A stretch of 52,098 nucleotides of DNA from Stutzerimonas stutzeri (lineage in GTDB: Bacteria > Pseudomonadota > Gammaproteobacteria > Pseudomonadales > Pseudomonadaceae): the NCBI RefSeq assembly GCF_002890915.1, contig NZ_POUT01000019.1:1-52098 (forward strand), read 5' to 3'. Positions 51,972-52,098 of this stretch are shown piece after piece. The position numbers were made by a program, and so were the translations under genes. Below the pieces are notes generated by a model. That model searched no databases, had not been told where the DNA came from, and saw nothing but the letters and a program-made list of their open reading frames with translations. Within the stretch, counting starts at the first letter, position 1. The number at the start of each line of letters is the position of its first letter.

Positions 51972-52098
51972 CAGGCCGTTGAAAAAAGCCAGAGCCCGCG
52001 TGGCTCTGGCAAAATGGCGGCCATCCTCTTCTGCCGAAGCCAGCCCAAGCCGATGCGTGGACTCGACCTCAAACAAAACGAGCTGTTCAGTTATACGA
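51972..52098 (+). mobile_element. Left end of an insertion sequence, cut by the window edge
   Basis: The terminal repeat CAGGCCGTTGAAAAA (51972-51986) matches the one ending at base 124. A perfect 9-bp hairpin GCCAGAGCC/GGCTCTGGC (51988-51996 with 52002-52010) precedes the transposase start at 52053. The element lies inside an MFS gene. Exactly 127 bases of it are in the window. Confidence 0.8.
52053..52098 (+). CDS. Transposase, N-terminal fragment
   Basis: The first 15 residues, MRGLDLKQNELFSYT, are like the start of IS5/IS1182-type DDE transposases (MRG-D-KQ--LFSY pattern from memory). The gene runs off the window; no catalytic residue is seen. It is 81 bases from the IS end. Confidence 0.7.
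   Translation, partial: MRGLDLKQNELFSYT

Overview
The window reads as a chromosomal segment of a Pseudomonas-type gammaproteobacterium, probably of the stutzeri/mendocina kind. The evidence is high GC with long antisense shadow frames, Pseudomonas REP/REPIN repeats, a CcoM cbb3-oxidase subunit behind Anr boxes, four chemoreceptors, and a gene order (rapA, alkB-like, phaJ1, fadD2, fadD1, hrpA) that, from memory, resembles the PA3297-PA3308 region of P. aeruginosa. No rRNA, tRNA, CRISPR or prophage was seen. Both ends lie about 125 bases inside copies of what looks like the same insertion sequence (shared terminal repeat CAGGCCGTTGAAAAA, YTAR target), in the same orientation. The right-hand copy interrupts an MFS transporter gene. 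The window may therefore be a contig bounded by repeats.

Layout. 0-7 kb: a YegD-like Hsp70, a CHAD protein with a possible Pho box, a tandem REP cluster, rapA, and a tightly overlapping trio (small conserved protein, AlkB-type dioxygenase, 53-residue basic protein). 7-12 kb: ccoM behind two Anr boxes spaced exactly 50 bp; then phaJ1 diverging from two fatty acyl-CoA ligases (fadD2, fadD1), a fatty-acid uptake and R-3-hydroxyacyl-CoA module. 12-20 kb: two tandem paralogous Cache chemoreceptors, then hrpA carrying a REPIN-like repeat translated in frame. 20-34 kb: housekeeping and transport genes (RarD-type permease, RNase Z, Mut7-C protein, VOC protein, secreted ClpP-fold protein, GntP permease, MOSC protein), an orphan ccoN with a small membrane partner, a DUF6306 protein, a HIT protein, a compact overlapping three-gene ABC importer, and DUF445. 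34-41 kb: LysE exporter and AraC regulator end to end, then the most interesting locus, an operon of five exported proteins (COG3014 lipoprotein, YcfL-like lipoprotein, LpoB-like lipoprotein, DUF6844-like protein, FlgT/CsgG-like protein), possibly with a sixth lipoprotein. 41-52 kb: DUF6746-like protein, GST, a 4HB chemoreceptor with a FliA-like promoter, a secreted alpha/beta hydrolase, chrB-chrA with a perfect inverted repeat over the chrB start, a lipoprotein hydrolase, a fourth chemoreceptor, and the disrupted MFS gene.

How the genes relate. Respiration at low oxygen (ccoM, orphan ccoN), fatty-acid activation and motility sensing are each represented by several genes. The envelope operon is the best candidate for an undescribed system: at least two of its proteins appear to have LpoB/CsgG/FlgT-type folds, all are exported, and genes two and three overlap. 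All functional calls come from reading motifs and remembered family features; no database search was run.
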